The notes under the pieces: model-generated
Told to the model about the DNA's origin: nothing
Databases searched by the model: none
Seen by the model: the letters and a program-made list of their open reading frames with translations, nothing else
Assembly (NCBI GenBank): GCA_018257865.1
Contig: JAEUBA010000022.1
Span: forward strand, 124,001 to 188,000
Reading direction: 5' to 3'
Length of the DNA stretch: 64,000 bases
From: Stereocaulon alpinum
Taxonomy: Eukaryota; Ascomycota; Lecanoromycetes; Lecanorales; Stereocaulaceae
Shown here: positions 10,346 through 21,490 of the stretch, one piece after another
How positions within the stretch are numbered: the first letter of the stretch is position 1
Layout of the letters: each line of letters begins with the position of its first letter
Position numbers and translations under genes: made by a program

Positions 10346-11770
10346 TCAGTCGCTTTCGCTGCCGGACATGCCCTCACCAAGCTTATACCTCTTCATGTGA
10401 GGACCTTGATTGCGTTTGGTAGTTAGATCGTAGAAGTTGCCACCAATTTTGCCTCCATAACTTGGTCCCGCAGGTCCAACTTTGACAGTTTGCACATCCG
10501 TATAGGCAGCAAGCTGATTCGAAGATTAGCAATGGCGATTCGCAAAAGTAAGCAAACTTACTTCAACTGCCCAGTCCCACCGTTTCCAGGTCCGCCTTTT
10601 GCCACTGTTCAATTTCTCGACGGTCAAAACACCCCACAACTCTCTACTTTTGTAGCATATTGTCATGTTCATGAGATCATTGGTGACACGGGTAAGGTGA
10701 TCAGCTTCATCATCGCCATCGCTCTCTCTATCCTCATCCTCGCTCCGAATGCCGTCGACGATCATGTCGATACCGGCTAGGCCTTGTAGGGCAACGTTGT
10801 GCGTATCAGCTTTTGCGACGACAAGAGCTTTCCATCCGTTTTCGTTGAACTGACATGTCTCGTCTTCATCTACTGCGAATTGCAGGTATTGGGAGAGAAT
10901 GAGCCCGATATTCCGTATTTCCAAGCCGTTGTTCACAAAGAGCCCCATTCCAATGAGGATATCGATTGTGGTGAGCAGCATGGTACCAATGAGCATGATG
11001 CGCTTCGCATTGCCTTCGGAATCGTCGATCACTAGTCAAAGATTCAGCTCTTTCCCACATTCACCAAAGGTATGAGCTCTTACTATGCCAGGTCATCAGA
11101 TCACCAGCAGTGAAGAATAAAGCTATGCTTTCTATGATCGACCACATCGCCAGCGGATCCTGTGATCCCTTCTTCTCTGCTTTGGCGAAGGCCAGAAACT
11201 AACACATGTTAGGGCCAGAGACACCTTGAATTCACATGTGAGTGACTTTACCATGTTTTCAATAACCTCACAGGTCCCATACCCGCTGAAATCGTTGAAG
11301 ATGTACATATCAAAGGAGTCTTGGTCACGCTTGGCCTGCTGCACATTCCACTCCTGCAGCAATTCGAATCCCTTTTTGGTGACTATCCACTTATGATTTG
11401 GGTGATGGTCTGCGGGTTTCATGCACATGCAGTCCTTCCCACCATCACAAGTATCTGACACGTCCTCTTCATCGACATCTAGTTCTTTGGCGAGATCTGC
11501 TGTGGGACGGCAGATGCAGATCCAGGTCTTGCCATCCGCTTTCGTTGGGACTTTGCCGTCGATTGCTTTCGTCGTTGTGGCCTTGTTGAAGGTCGATGCT
11601 GCTTTAGAAGACTAAAGTCCTCCTTAGTCTGCTGCGCTTTCAGTGTGTGTCCGAGTACTCACGCTCGCTGCGTCCACACTCTCTGTGGCGGAAGGCTGAT
11701 CATCCTTTTTGCCCTTTGCTTTCCCCTTCAAGCCGGCACTCTTGGGTGCCGTATTCGCGTCATTGTCCAT
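10346..11770 (-). CDS. Conserved fungal protein of unknown function, five exons
   Basis: The exons are 11770-11663, 11611-11252, 11198-11084, 11031-10562 and 10513-10346. All have GT-AG introns, and phases agree throughout, giving 406 residues from the ATG at 11770. A Lys/Gly-rich N-terminus (GLKGKAKGKK) precedes a cysteine cluster: WICICRP, then CDGGKDCMCMKPADHHPNHK. The core follows, with KKGFELLQEWNVQQAKRDQD, MYIFNDFSGYGTCEVIENM and MWSIIESIALFF. The middle is hydrophobic and helical (LLTTIDILIGMGLF), and the end is a Gly/Lys-rich tail (GGKIGGNFYDLTTKRN). I recognise the pattern as a widespread Pezizomycotina hypothetical protein. The CxC...CxC clusters might bind a metal, which is inference. 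The Lys-rich coding-like frame continues upstream past two TAG codons, so the N-terminus is uncertain. Confidence 0.75.
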
Positions 11771-13289
11771 CGCAACTGACTTGCCCTTCAAGCTAGCCTT
11801 GTGGGAGGCTGGGGCGTGGCCTTTGACGCTGTTCTAGAATGTTTTGTTCGGCGCCTCTTTCTCTGCTATCTTGTCCTTGCCAGTCACGGCTTTCTTTGCT
11901 GCAGGGACCTCGTTCTCTTTCCCTTTGGCTTTTCCTCTGCCCTTCGAGGACTTCTTCTAGGAATGGTGGCAGAAGGGTTGTTGGAGCGCGAAAGGGTGGA
12001 CAATAGAAAAGGGGCCGAGTATGGGCTAGAGTGGTAAACGCGTCACGCCATCTTGAAATCACGCTGTCACGTGGTCTTGGGTCTTGGCGTAGGAATGTTC
12101 GTGTCTTCGGTACAAACATTTTCTGAGCACATCTATCTGTTGTATCGTAGCTCAAGCTCACTGAGAATAACGCCTTAACGTTTCGAACAGTCTCACGGAG
12201 ATCTTCCATGACTTGGTGCAGATGACGATGGTTGTTCCGCCTGACACCGCCCACTACTCCTGATGACAAGCGCTACTGCCAAGTAAGGTGCAAACTCCTG
12301 CAGCCGCTCTTGGCACCCTCGAGCAACAGAAAGTGTATGTCGACTTTCGTGCAAGTGCACGACTCTGAATCTACCAACACAGGACAGTTGGTTATCAGGG
12401 CAAGGCAATGTTTGGGAGTTGCTGATGTGACGATGGTGCTGTTCGAAGGGCTTCAAGTAGGGTCCACTGATCATTGTGAATTGCTGAGCATTACCCGCAA
12501 CACCTCGTATCAATGGAAGGTGCCACCAAATCAGAATCTTGTGAGGCTTAGAATACAACAAGGCGAAAGAGGCAGGTGGCAATACGGCATCAAATACGAG
12601 GAAGAATGTGCCAAGAGATTATTTATAAGGCGTCGCCTAAAAGTTTCCTTTCGCTCCAGACCTCTCTGTCTGTCTCTCTCGCATGACATGATGGTTGAGA
12701 TTTGGGGCGCAATCGCCAGCTTCTTTTCTATATCCATTTTCTGGAGAGCTCGTTGGGCTATAGATCGGACAGCGTTGCCCTGCACCAATGAAAGCGGTCA
12801 AGAAATCATTGATCATTGAGGTCAGCATCCGCGAACGGCCGGAAGCACAAGGCTGAAGACCTAAGAAATACGAACTACCTCTAATGGTGGGCTGGACTCT
12901 GAGCTCTCAAAGGCCAAACATTGGTCAGCGACTTTTTTGACACACACGCTTCTCGTAAAGGAGACGGCCTCCTGATTGCGAAGATGATTGGCAGAAAGCG
13001 TGATAGCTGGCAGTGACTTGCATGTCAAGCGAGCCTTCAGGGACTTGCGGGACGGCGGGTTAATTATGCGGGTCCAGCCTATTCCCCGATTCCTAAGCAG
13101 TGCCCAGACTCTCTAGCTTTCTATTACTGGTCTCGTCATTCTATTTTTGGACTGACAGCTTCAGCCTCAATGACCATCTCAAAACGATCGCACCACTGTA
13201 TGCTCACATCATGTATATCAAAGGTCGTCCCAAGCTCGCAAATTGTATGCTTTTGAGTTTGGCGTTAGGCCTGCTCAGCTCAGCAGTTC
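11771..13289. other. Divergent intergenic region with possible 5' extension of the minus-strand gene
   Basis: At 11771-11960 the minus strand stays in frame with the gene below and encodes KKSSKGRGKAKGKENEV and SVKGHAPASHKASLKGK. TAG interrupts it near 11835 and stands just before it near 11960, both preceded by pyrimidine-rich stretches that could be acceptors. The rest (12.0-13.29 kb) holds only unrecognised ORFs; the longest plus-strand one starts with TTG. It should contain the promoters of the two divergent genes. Confidence 0.4.
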
Positions 13290-16200
13290 ATGGTTACCAG
13301 CATCAATTGGAACCGGAGTGCCATTATGGCCCCAGGACTGAAATCATCCAGAATTCGATATCGCGAACTACGAGTGAGTGTCAAGGGTCAGGTTGGCGAC
13401 AAACGTCTCTACCAGCCTTCGATTACCCGACTTCCTTCGCTATTGTGTTTGATCGTTGCGTCACTGGCCTTGATAGCGCTGGTTGAGGTCGCATGTCGAC
13501 GCCTACCTGCGCACGACGCCAATGGCTTCGTACCATCTCTACACAGGCTCTTCAATACTACTAGCACCATCAGGGCGAGAAATGTAGATCCATACCCACA
13601 AGGCTGTATGACGAAGAATTCCCTCTGTGCAGATTGTAAACAGTGGTTTCAGGCTGACTCTTGCCAATAGATTTTGACAACAGTGAACAACGAGAGGCAC
13701 ACGGCCAAGCCGCTGATGCAAGTGCACAAGCGGCAATCATAGAAGAACCGATAAACGAAGCCAGTATCTATCTGCGATCAGCTGTTACTTCAACTCAGAA
13801 CACCCTCGATGTTGCAAAGATGCCAGACTATCTTTCCATAGCCCGTGACTACCATAATTCCGTGGCGGCAGCGAGCCCATTCCCTACGTCTGACCGGGCA
13901 TTGGCTGCGAGGCTCGACCTCAGGGCGGTTGCGACCAGCAGTATACAAGGACCTTCGGCATCTGTTCTACCATCAACCGCCTATGTACAGCTATCCGACA
14001 CTTCATCGCCCACATCCCCCCCTATAAGCTTGGGAGATAGCATGCCAGCGACTACATTGATGAATAGCGCTGCGGTTACCGATTACCTGCCGTTATCGGA
14101 CTCAACGACTCCTCTTGAGACTGCAACCACTGCGCCGACCGATTACCTGCCGTTATCGGACTCAACGACTCCTCTTGAGACTGCAACCACTGTGCCGACC
14201 GATTACCTGCCCCTATCTGACTCAACGACTCCCCTTGAGGCTTCAACCACTGCGCCGACCGATTACCTGCCCCTATCTGACTCAACGACTCCTCGTGTAG
14301 CTGCGACCACTGCGCCGACCGATTACCTGCCCCTATCTGACTTAACGACTCCTCGTGTAACTGCGTCCAATTACCTGCCCCTATCTGACTCAACGACTCC
14401 TCCTATAAGCGCGGTGGGGGCACCACGGCCAGCCACAAATATAGAACTATCCGACACCTCATCGTCTACGCCTGACCCATCAATAGGTACAACTCTTGAC
14501 GCTACCTACTTTGATGCGTATACGACTGGTCTTGTGTCACCAGAACCAGCACCCGCTGTTCCCTCCTTCTACCTAGCAATATCCAATGCCCTACCGCCTA
14601 TAACCGACCAAACTTTGGGTACAAAACTCGACCCTCTCAACTTCAATACCGCTACAATAGGCAATATGGCAACACCGTCAGCGGTTCCTCATAGCCCCTC
14701 TCTGCTAATATCTGAGACCTCATCGCCTGCGACTGACCAATGGTTAGCTACAGCTCTCGACGCAACCTATTCTAATGTGGGAATGATCAGCAGTACACCA
14801 CGACTGTCCACTGGTTCGATAGAAGCTAGTATCAACATAGCTCCTTCACCTTCTGTAAGCGATTATCTCCCGTTGTCTGCAATTTCGACTCCTACGCTTA
14901 ACCAAGCGTTAGCTACAACTCTCGACCATAATCTCAACACGGCTACAATGCATAGTAAAGTACAACCCCCCTCCGCTCTGCCCCTTGCGGCTGCTATCAG
15001 TACAAGTGTCTCAACAACCGCTCCTCCAAAGGTTACCTTTACGAGTGCAAATCCGACGACAGGATACGTACTATCTTCGCCAATCACAACTGGTATCACG
15101 TCATCGTCGTTGGTGAAAGTTCCACCAGCTACAAGTTTCAGGACAGGCGAATTTGATGGAACACCCTTTTCTGTAGGATCAGGTGGTTTATTGATTATGG
15201 AGGGACAAACTTTCTACACTGCATTAGAAACGACAGCCACATTGAGTGACGGAAAAATTGTTGTGGTCGTTAGTCCTACTGGAGCAGTCTCAATCCAGGA
15301 GGTCCACTCCAGAGCAAATTCGACACAGGAGCCAGCCAGATTCCTCACACCTCATGACTACTTGATTGGTGCATTTATTCCGACTATACTCGCAGTTCTC
15401 TTCAGTATCCCATGGCAGATTTGTAAGGCTATGTTTCAGCTCATATACCTAATCTATGCCTTCTCATTTTCTCGACTTACAGTTACTGTGCTGACTTGTG
15501 GACGTTTACATTAGTATCTTCTGCAATCAATGAGATTGAGCCGTTCTACCAGCTGCATAGTACGGACGGCGCTCTAGCCGAGGATTCCTTTGCATTGGAC
15601 TACAGAGCCTCTATTAGCATAATCGCCACTATCACTGCCCTTCAGAAGAGGCACTATGTGGTATGGTTTTCAGGAGCAATATCTCTGATAACCCTGCCAC
15701 TTGCCCCCCTTGCATCAGAAACGGTGTTTGTCGGATTCGTAGGAGACTGTTCAGTACACACAGATAAACGAAATTGCTTCCCAGTGCTAAGTGTTTATCC
15801 GGTTGCGGCAAGACTGGTTCAAGGTATCCTGGCCTTCATCGCGATCATGGCCGCCGCCCTTGCCATCGCTATCTATAGGAGGAAAAGTGGAGTGTACGCA
15901 AACCCGCTGAGTATTGCTGGTTTGGCCACGTTATTCCAAGACAACTACCTGATCGAGGACTTTCGTCGATTGAACGCGTATTCGCCAACTTCGAAAGCCA
16001 TACGGGATAGTTTCCAAGGCAATCGTTATGCAATTGATACGTATGTTGAAACGGATGGGAGCATGGCATATGGGATAACGATGACTCATCACAATACCTT
16101 ACCGATTGGACCAGGGCAGACAGTGTCGCGACTGGACGGGAACAACTATGCATCAGTTGCATTGGATACAGTCGACGGATCTGCACCAGCAACTAAGCCA

Positions 16201-16947
16201 TCCTCGAGCCCCTGGGTTCATCCTGCTACTGTCATGGTATTCGCTGTCTTTGTGTGCGGCCTCGAAGTTCTAGTTCTCTATTACGGCCACACTGGTGGCG
16301 ATACGGGCTTTGAACGATTCATGGACAGTGCTCAATTCGGAGTGAGCTTCCTATTCACTGCTGTTGGAGTGTCCTTTAAGATGTACTGGTCTCTATTAGA
16401 TGACGAAATCCGGAGCATGGAACCTTACAGACAGCTACTACACGGTGAAGCCAAAGCAGCAGACAGTATCCTGCTCGCCCCCCACTCGAATCCTTTTACA
16501 GGTGTCTTCCACTCACTAGCCCACAAGCATTTCTTCAACGCTTACATCAGCTCCGTGGCTATTCTCTGCGAGCCTCTTATAGTCTCACTGGCTGGCATCC
16601 CCTTCCAACCCGGCGAGGCATGGAAAACGTACATCGTGTCCAATTGGTTGGTCGTCGCTATACTTTCCATGATGCTAATCGGCATCACCTGGTTCTTATG
16701 CAGGAAGAAAACACCCGGTCTAATCCGCAGACCGGATACCGTGGCTAGTGTCATGCTGTATCTATGCGGCAGTCACATGCTCAAAGATTTCAAAGGATTG
16801 GCGCGATTGGAGCAAAAGAAAAGGGATGAATTGGTCGATGAGTGGGATAAACGGTATTCGATGGGGAGATTCATTGGTGTGGATGCTGTGGAGAGGGAGG
16901 GGATTGATGAGAGCTGTTTTGTAGGAAAGGGAGATGGTCACGGGTAG
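13290..16947 (+). CDS. DUF3433-domain multi-pass membrane protein with internal tandem repeats
   Basis: Three exons (13290-13605, 13671-15422, 15515-16947) join in phase to 1166 residues. The N-terminus has the DUF3433 opening LYQPSITRLPSLLCLIVA followed by a transmembrane helix. A long Ser/Thr/Pro ectodomain of about 550 residues follows. It includes a tandem block of 20-residue units (DYLPLSDSTTPLETATTAPT) and a looser, longer repeat ending in TTLD-type motifs. The C-terminal half starts HDYLIGAFIPTILAVLFSIP, then EIEPFYQLHSTDGALAEDS after intron 2, and carries several more helices (FIAIMAAALAIAIY, VMVFAVFVCGLEVLVLYY). The topology fits a surface-exposed, probably O-glycosylated cell-envelope protein. 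Its molecular function is unknown for the whole family. The start was chosen because ATG 13290 puts the first helix about 45 residues in; the TTG at 13661 lies inside intron 1. Confidence 0.85.
14081..14404 (+). repeat. 60-bp intragenic tandem repeat (minisatellite) in the DUF3433 gene
   Basis: Copies start at 14081, 14141, 14201, 14261 and 14321, plus a partial copy at about 14369. Copies 1 and 2 differ by one base. Copies 3-5 share CCCCTATCTGA instead of CCGTTATCGGA, and copy 5 is cut to 48 bp. Because 60 and 48 are multiples of three, the frame is kept and only the ectodomain length changes. Confidence 0.93.
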
Positions 16948-17522
16948 CTTTTTGCTAATATTAGTCATTGTATACAGGAAATGTAGAAGGAAGGGAGATC
17001 GCCCTGATAATCCACCATCCCCCTCCCCATCCTTCCCCCTTAGACCTCCCCCTCCTCCTCCTCCAGTCCATACACCTCCATCACCACTTCCCACAAAAAC
17101 ACCCTCCATCCAAAACCCATTTCTGATAACGTGACGTCGACGCTTCCTGGGGAATGTAATGTCGATGGTACATATCATGGACGAAAGATTCACTGATATT
17201 AATAAGAGATGTAAATAGAGAACGCAGCGTCAAAACCTCGAATGCTTGTATCCAAGATCCCATCATCGTTTCATTATTGAAAGATACGTACGATCTCCGA
17301 CCCCCACCACCACACCATACCTCGAAACCCGAACAATAACATAACACACATTGAAATCCTCAAACCTCAACATCATCTAACCCCTGCACCCTCTGAAATA
17401 AATCTTCTCAACTAAACTCCACTACACTCTACTCTCCTCCACTCTACTCCACTCCACGACCTTACTCCCCCTTACCGTATCGCGTCTATACCCTCTTACC
17501 TACTTACCTACTTACCTCTTAC

Positions 17523-17544
17523 CTCTCTCTCTCTCTCTCTCTCT
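17523..17544 (+). repeat. (CT)11 dinucleotide microsatellite
   Basis: A perfect CT run, preceded directly by TTACC/TACC tetranucleotide-like repeats from about 17490. Confidence 0.95.
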
Positions 17545-17750
17545 TCTACCTAAACAAACTCTACCTACCCTACCACCCTACCTACGCACAGCCATCAATC
17601 TCCTCTCCTCCCCTACTATCTCTCACAGTACCCCGTGCCCAAATCACCCAATTCATCCCTCTCTCTCAAAACGCATTTTTTTGTTTAGGGTAGGAAGACT
17701 TTATGTATGTACTGTTTGTGCTTGATGGCGTGAGGACTTCTAGGCGTTAA

Positions 17751-17771
17751 GGGGGGTGGGAGGGGGGTGGG
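17751..17771 (+). repeat. G-quadruplex-capable G tract
   Basis: Four G runs of at least three (6-3-6-3) are separated by single bases. More G3-G5 runs follow to about 17830. This meets the usual intramolecular G4 pattern on the plus strand. Confidence 0.8.
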
Positions 17772-17850
17772 TGTATTTGGGTGGATGGTTGGTGGTAGGG
17801 GTTAGGGGTTTGGGGGAAGGTGGGGTGTTGGGATTCACCTTGTGCAATGT

Positions 17851-17870
17851 GCTGTGCTGTGCTGTGCTGT
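17851..17870 (+). repeat. (GCTGT)4 pentanucleotide microsatellite
   Basis: Four perfect tandem GCTGT units in the intergenic block. Confidence 0.9.
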
Positions 17871-18148
17871 ACTCAGGCACGGAGTTGGAGTTGTGATGCT
17901 CGATGTTTCAGGACACGCGGAAGATTGGGATGATTGAGATGTTGTGGATATTAATGGATTATGATATGATATTATGCTTCGTCTATATGAGTATGTAAGA
18001 TTACTGTGCGTATGTGGCATTAACTTCGTAGAGGTAGGTACTGTTGATCCCCATCCGGAACACCCACACCCACACCCACACCAATACTAGTATCTATATG
18101 CGTCCCATACCATTCGTCTAAAGAATTCCAGTAATTATAAAGTCAAGC

Positions 18149-18666
18149 TCATTTCACAGGCGGACAAGCCACGCCAGAACCCATTACGCTGCTGCTAGCA
18201 GGACACGAGACGCAAAAGGATCCCCAACCCGAGTCGTCTTTGGCATTTTCGCATGGGCCGAGGGGGGCGATGATGCCTGTGTTTGCTTCGCATGTGAGGC
18301 CTGGGTAGAAGAATACTGTGTGTGCTTGTTAGTACTATTCCTCCTCTCTGGCTCAAGGTTAAAAGTTGAGATCGTGTACAACATACCTTGACAATCATCC
18401 TTGGTGTTATAAATAGAAACACTCTTCGTCTTGGTATTCTTCCCAAACGGCATATGAGCCGTCTCATCGATCTGGTCTGAGTAGGGAGCTCCGATTTCGA
18501 AACACTCGCCTGCGTCAGCGCCGAAGAGGGGGGCGACGTAGGTGGTGTTGTCGCAGCCGCCGTCGACGTAGAAGATGCCGTTGACGCCGCATTCGGGGCA
18601 GAAGAGGGCGGTGGTTGTGGAGGAGAGGAGGGGGAGGAGGAGGAGGAGGAAGGTGGAGGGGAACAT
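18149..18666 (-). CDS. Small secreted cysteine-rich protein
   Basis: Two exons (18666-18387 and 18315-18149, donor GTATGT) give 148 residues. The Leu-rich signal peptide (FLLLLLPLLSSTTTA) is followed by FCPECGVNGIFYVDGGCDNT. After the intron come VFFYPGLTCEANTG, ENAKDDSGWGSFCVSC and a C-terminal VACPPVK. Nine or ten cysteines in a protein this small suggest a disulfide-stabilised extracellular protein. I recognise no named domain. It could be a candidate effector or surface protein; that is inference from size, signal and cysteines only. Reading through the intron gives a 160-residue ORF with a cysteine-free tail, which argues for splicing. Confidence 0.72.
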
Positions 18667-21490
18667 GGTGATTGGTTGTAGAGGGGGTTGGGTTATTAGA
18701 TATTATATTATTCCACAAAGGTAGTCGTGGTAAGTATCGTAAACTGTTCAACGAGAGCACTTTTCACGAAGAGGAAACACGACAGTACTTGGGTACTCTC
18801 TCTCTTAGCTCTCCCCTCAAGGAAGGGACCTCCCATATTCTTAAGAAAAAGTATGCAACCCCTGGTCCCGGTCCATGTCAGTGGGCGTAACCGAGCCCAG
18901 CTGACTTTCACCCCAAAAGATAAGACAGAGGATCCCATCCTAGTGGTTAGGCGTTGTGTTTTCTGCCACCAATCTGGATGTAATTGAGGAGATACCAGAC
19001 TTGGGAAATGCTTAATGTCTGGTGGGAAGTATCTAATTTCGGGTCCGACCAATCAGCGTAGAGGACGATGGACAGATTGGGATAGCGTGGAGGAGCGGAT
19101 ACGAGCTGGTCTAGAACATGCGTTGCTCGGGTAGCGGAGCGGACGCCGCGAGCGTGGTTTCCGGCAGTCAGTTTTGATTCCTGAGATGGGATTGCAGGAA
19201 CATATGTGATGTATCTGAGTATGTCACTCTTGCAGCATGCAATTTGTACAGGTACTTAGACTGTCAAGAACTCACGTATTCCCCTTCGTTTACCAACAAT
19301 CTCCCATCGGCTAGAATGGGCACACACAGTTCGCTAAAAGTGCTAGTCATAGCGTTGGCCTCATGGCTTGCCGTAATCCCAGGCTCTAAGACTCCACGCT
19401 GTCGAACGGACTTCCGCTGGCTCTTGGTCCGGCCAATAGGCACGCGTCGAAATCCTAACCGATGTCTTTGATTTCGGAATGATCCATGTTGGCTTTCTAC
19501 CCCTTGTACCTTGCTCGGTTAGACACTCGTAACCGTCTCGTCTTGGTAGGGTAAGATAAGGTGCTTGACTGTTTGGGTTCCGCGTACCGTTTTCGTCCAG
19601 CGACGCCAGCCACGAGGATGGGACAGCGTAGGCTTGGCAAGCCTTCAATTCTTCGGTACCGAGGGTACCTCATGATTTCTACAGACCACATTCATACATC
19701 TCAAATCGTACAAAACCCTTACCCTGCTGCAGCTGACACTCAGATCCATAGAATTAGAGATTTGTTGTTTTTCCCAAGTCACCGTATTCAACAGTGACAA
19801 GCGACGATCTATACCAACAACAGCGAGCTGCATAAGGTTACGCTTATCCCCAGACTTTATGCAAAGCACTCGGTATTCGGGGGAGATTTTGCGATTCGTG
19901 CGTTATCCCGGGCCAGGACCCGCTAGGGCCGGCAGTTGGGGTTTGACACGTAAGGTATTCACCAACGATTCCATGAAAAACAGTTGGTATGTATGTACCT
20001 TAGTCTGTAGCTTGTAGCTCGTAGCTCGTTTGATTCTGAAAGATTGTGTTTGCGGGCACGGTTTTGTACGGAGTAAGTACGTGCATTACTTGAGGTCTTG
20101 TTCAGGTACGGGGCGCTCCTACTGTCAGAGCCGCAAATCATATCTTGGCAGGGCGTTCGTTTCCGGGATGACGTTGGGAAAGTTTACTCGCAATATGCAT
20201 TATGCAACTGAGTGCCTTTTTAAACTCAAGGCAGAATTATACATGAAGCATTCTGCACAGTTGCCAATGCCAATACGAACCATTACTATGCACACCACTA
20301 CTGCACATATTTATTTCCCCACGCTTTCCACCTTGATAAAATTGTTGCGCTGCTAGATAAGTCCCTGCCTACACGGTGCCTGGACATCTCGGTTTCCCCC
20401 CGTTAGACTCTTGGCGCTCTTGAGCCAATGATACCCTTCCAAATCTCGCTTTGCTGCTAACAGCGGTATGATAGCTCGATGAGAATCCGCAAGGTCCAGT
20501 GTCCGTCCGAGGTGTCTATACACTATAAGTACACCCCAAAGATCCGACCCGATGCCGGCTCAAGACGGCTGTCACGGTCCCCTAGGCCAAGAGCTCCAGG
20601 TTTGGGAACTTTGGGTGTCACTCCAGTATACTTCAAAGTATCCTTATGGCCTTCCAATCATCTATGATTTAGGCTGGGTCCTGCAAAGTAACGCCCTGAT
20701 TATCTGTCTACCAACATATAACACAGCGATAAGGTCTATTCTCAACAGAACAATTGCTCTCAGTTGGCCTGACTAGCGACGCCGGTTGTCACCACGTTTC
20801 TGCCTGAGGGTTTGCCTAACCAGGCAGAATAATGACTAGGAGCTTGATAGAAGGACACAAGAATGAACCCAGTCAGTGAGGTGTATGCATTTGGGCATTC
20901 GATGAGAGAACTACGAGAGGACTTCACGCGCAGAGGCGATAGAACAATGCGTTGCTACTGGTCCCATGCTTGACAAGCACTCATGCTTGTGAGGCGTTCA
21001 GAGCTTTCATACCCTTGTTCAAGGATAAATCATCGTCTTCGATTGGACAGCCGGTCTCATGACTGCGATAATTGCATTACAGCACAGCGGCGTTGGTATA
21101 CCAAAGGAGCGGCCACAGATTAGGCAAGATCGTATCAAACGGTTCCGTGCAAAATGTTTTGTGCTGGTCCAATGTTCTTGTTTGGTAGCGGCTTGGAGCA
21201 CGAGTGATCATCAAGAATTGGCCTTTCTGGTAAGACTCTGCACTTGATGGTGGGTAAGCGAGTAAGGTATTGGCAAAGCGACCTGGACAATGATAATGCT
21301 GACTAAGCGTCGTTACCAAACGCAAGGTCCTTCACCTGCGAGCCTGCTTCCTGCCTGTCTCATCAAATCTTTATAACTACTGCCAGCACTTTCCACGTCT
21401 GTCGAGCGGCCACATGGTAATGCTGTATTACAGCACAATTCTGTTTCTCAGCGCTGTTCGCATACAAGCAAGTTGGACTCTAGTCAATCT
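18667..21490. other. Intergenic, about 2.8 kb, no supported gene
   Basis: Many short ORFs on both strands (up to 114 codons) show no recognisable motif. There are no clear direct or inverted repeats. This is the longest featureless stretch in the left half of the window. Confidence 0.45.

Larger units (their letters stand above)
16948..18148. other. Convergent intergenic region with extreme strand composition bias
   Basis: From about 17,010 to 17,690 the plus strand is almost devoid of G in long stretches and is C/T/A-rich, including TACC-type repeats and (CT)11 at 17523-17544. From about 17,745 to 17,835 it switches to G-rich. At 17851-17870 there is (GCTGT)4, and at 18061-18082 a CACACC repeat. 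I see no gene. It separates the 3' ends of the DUF3433 gene and the secreted protein at 18.1 kb. Confidence 0.7.

Noticed and set aside
12232..12819. 195-codon plus-strand ORF
   Set aside because: Begins with TTG; no recognisable motif; lies in a divergent promoter region.
14076..14393. 105-codon antisense ORF with perfect internal repeats
   Set aside because: It is the shadow of the DUF3433 minisatellite on the other strand; the plus-strand frame is clearly the coding one.
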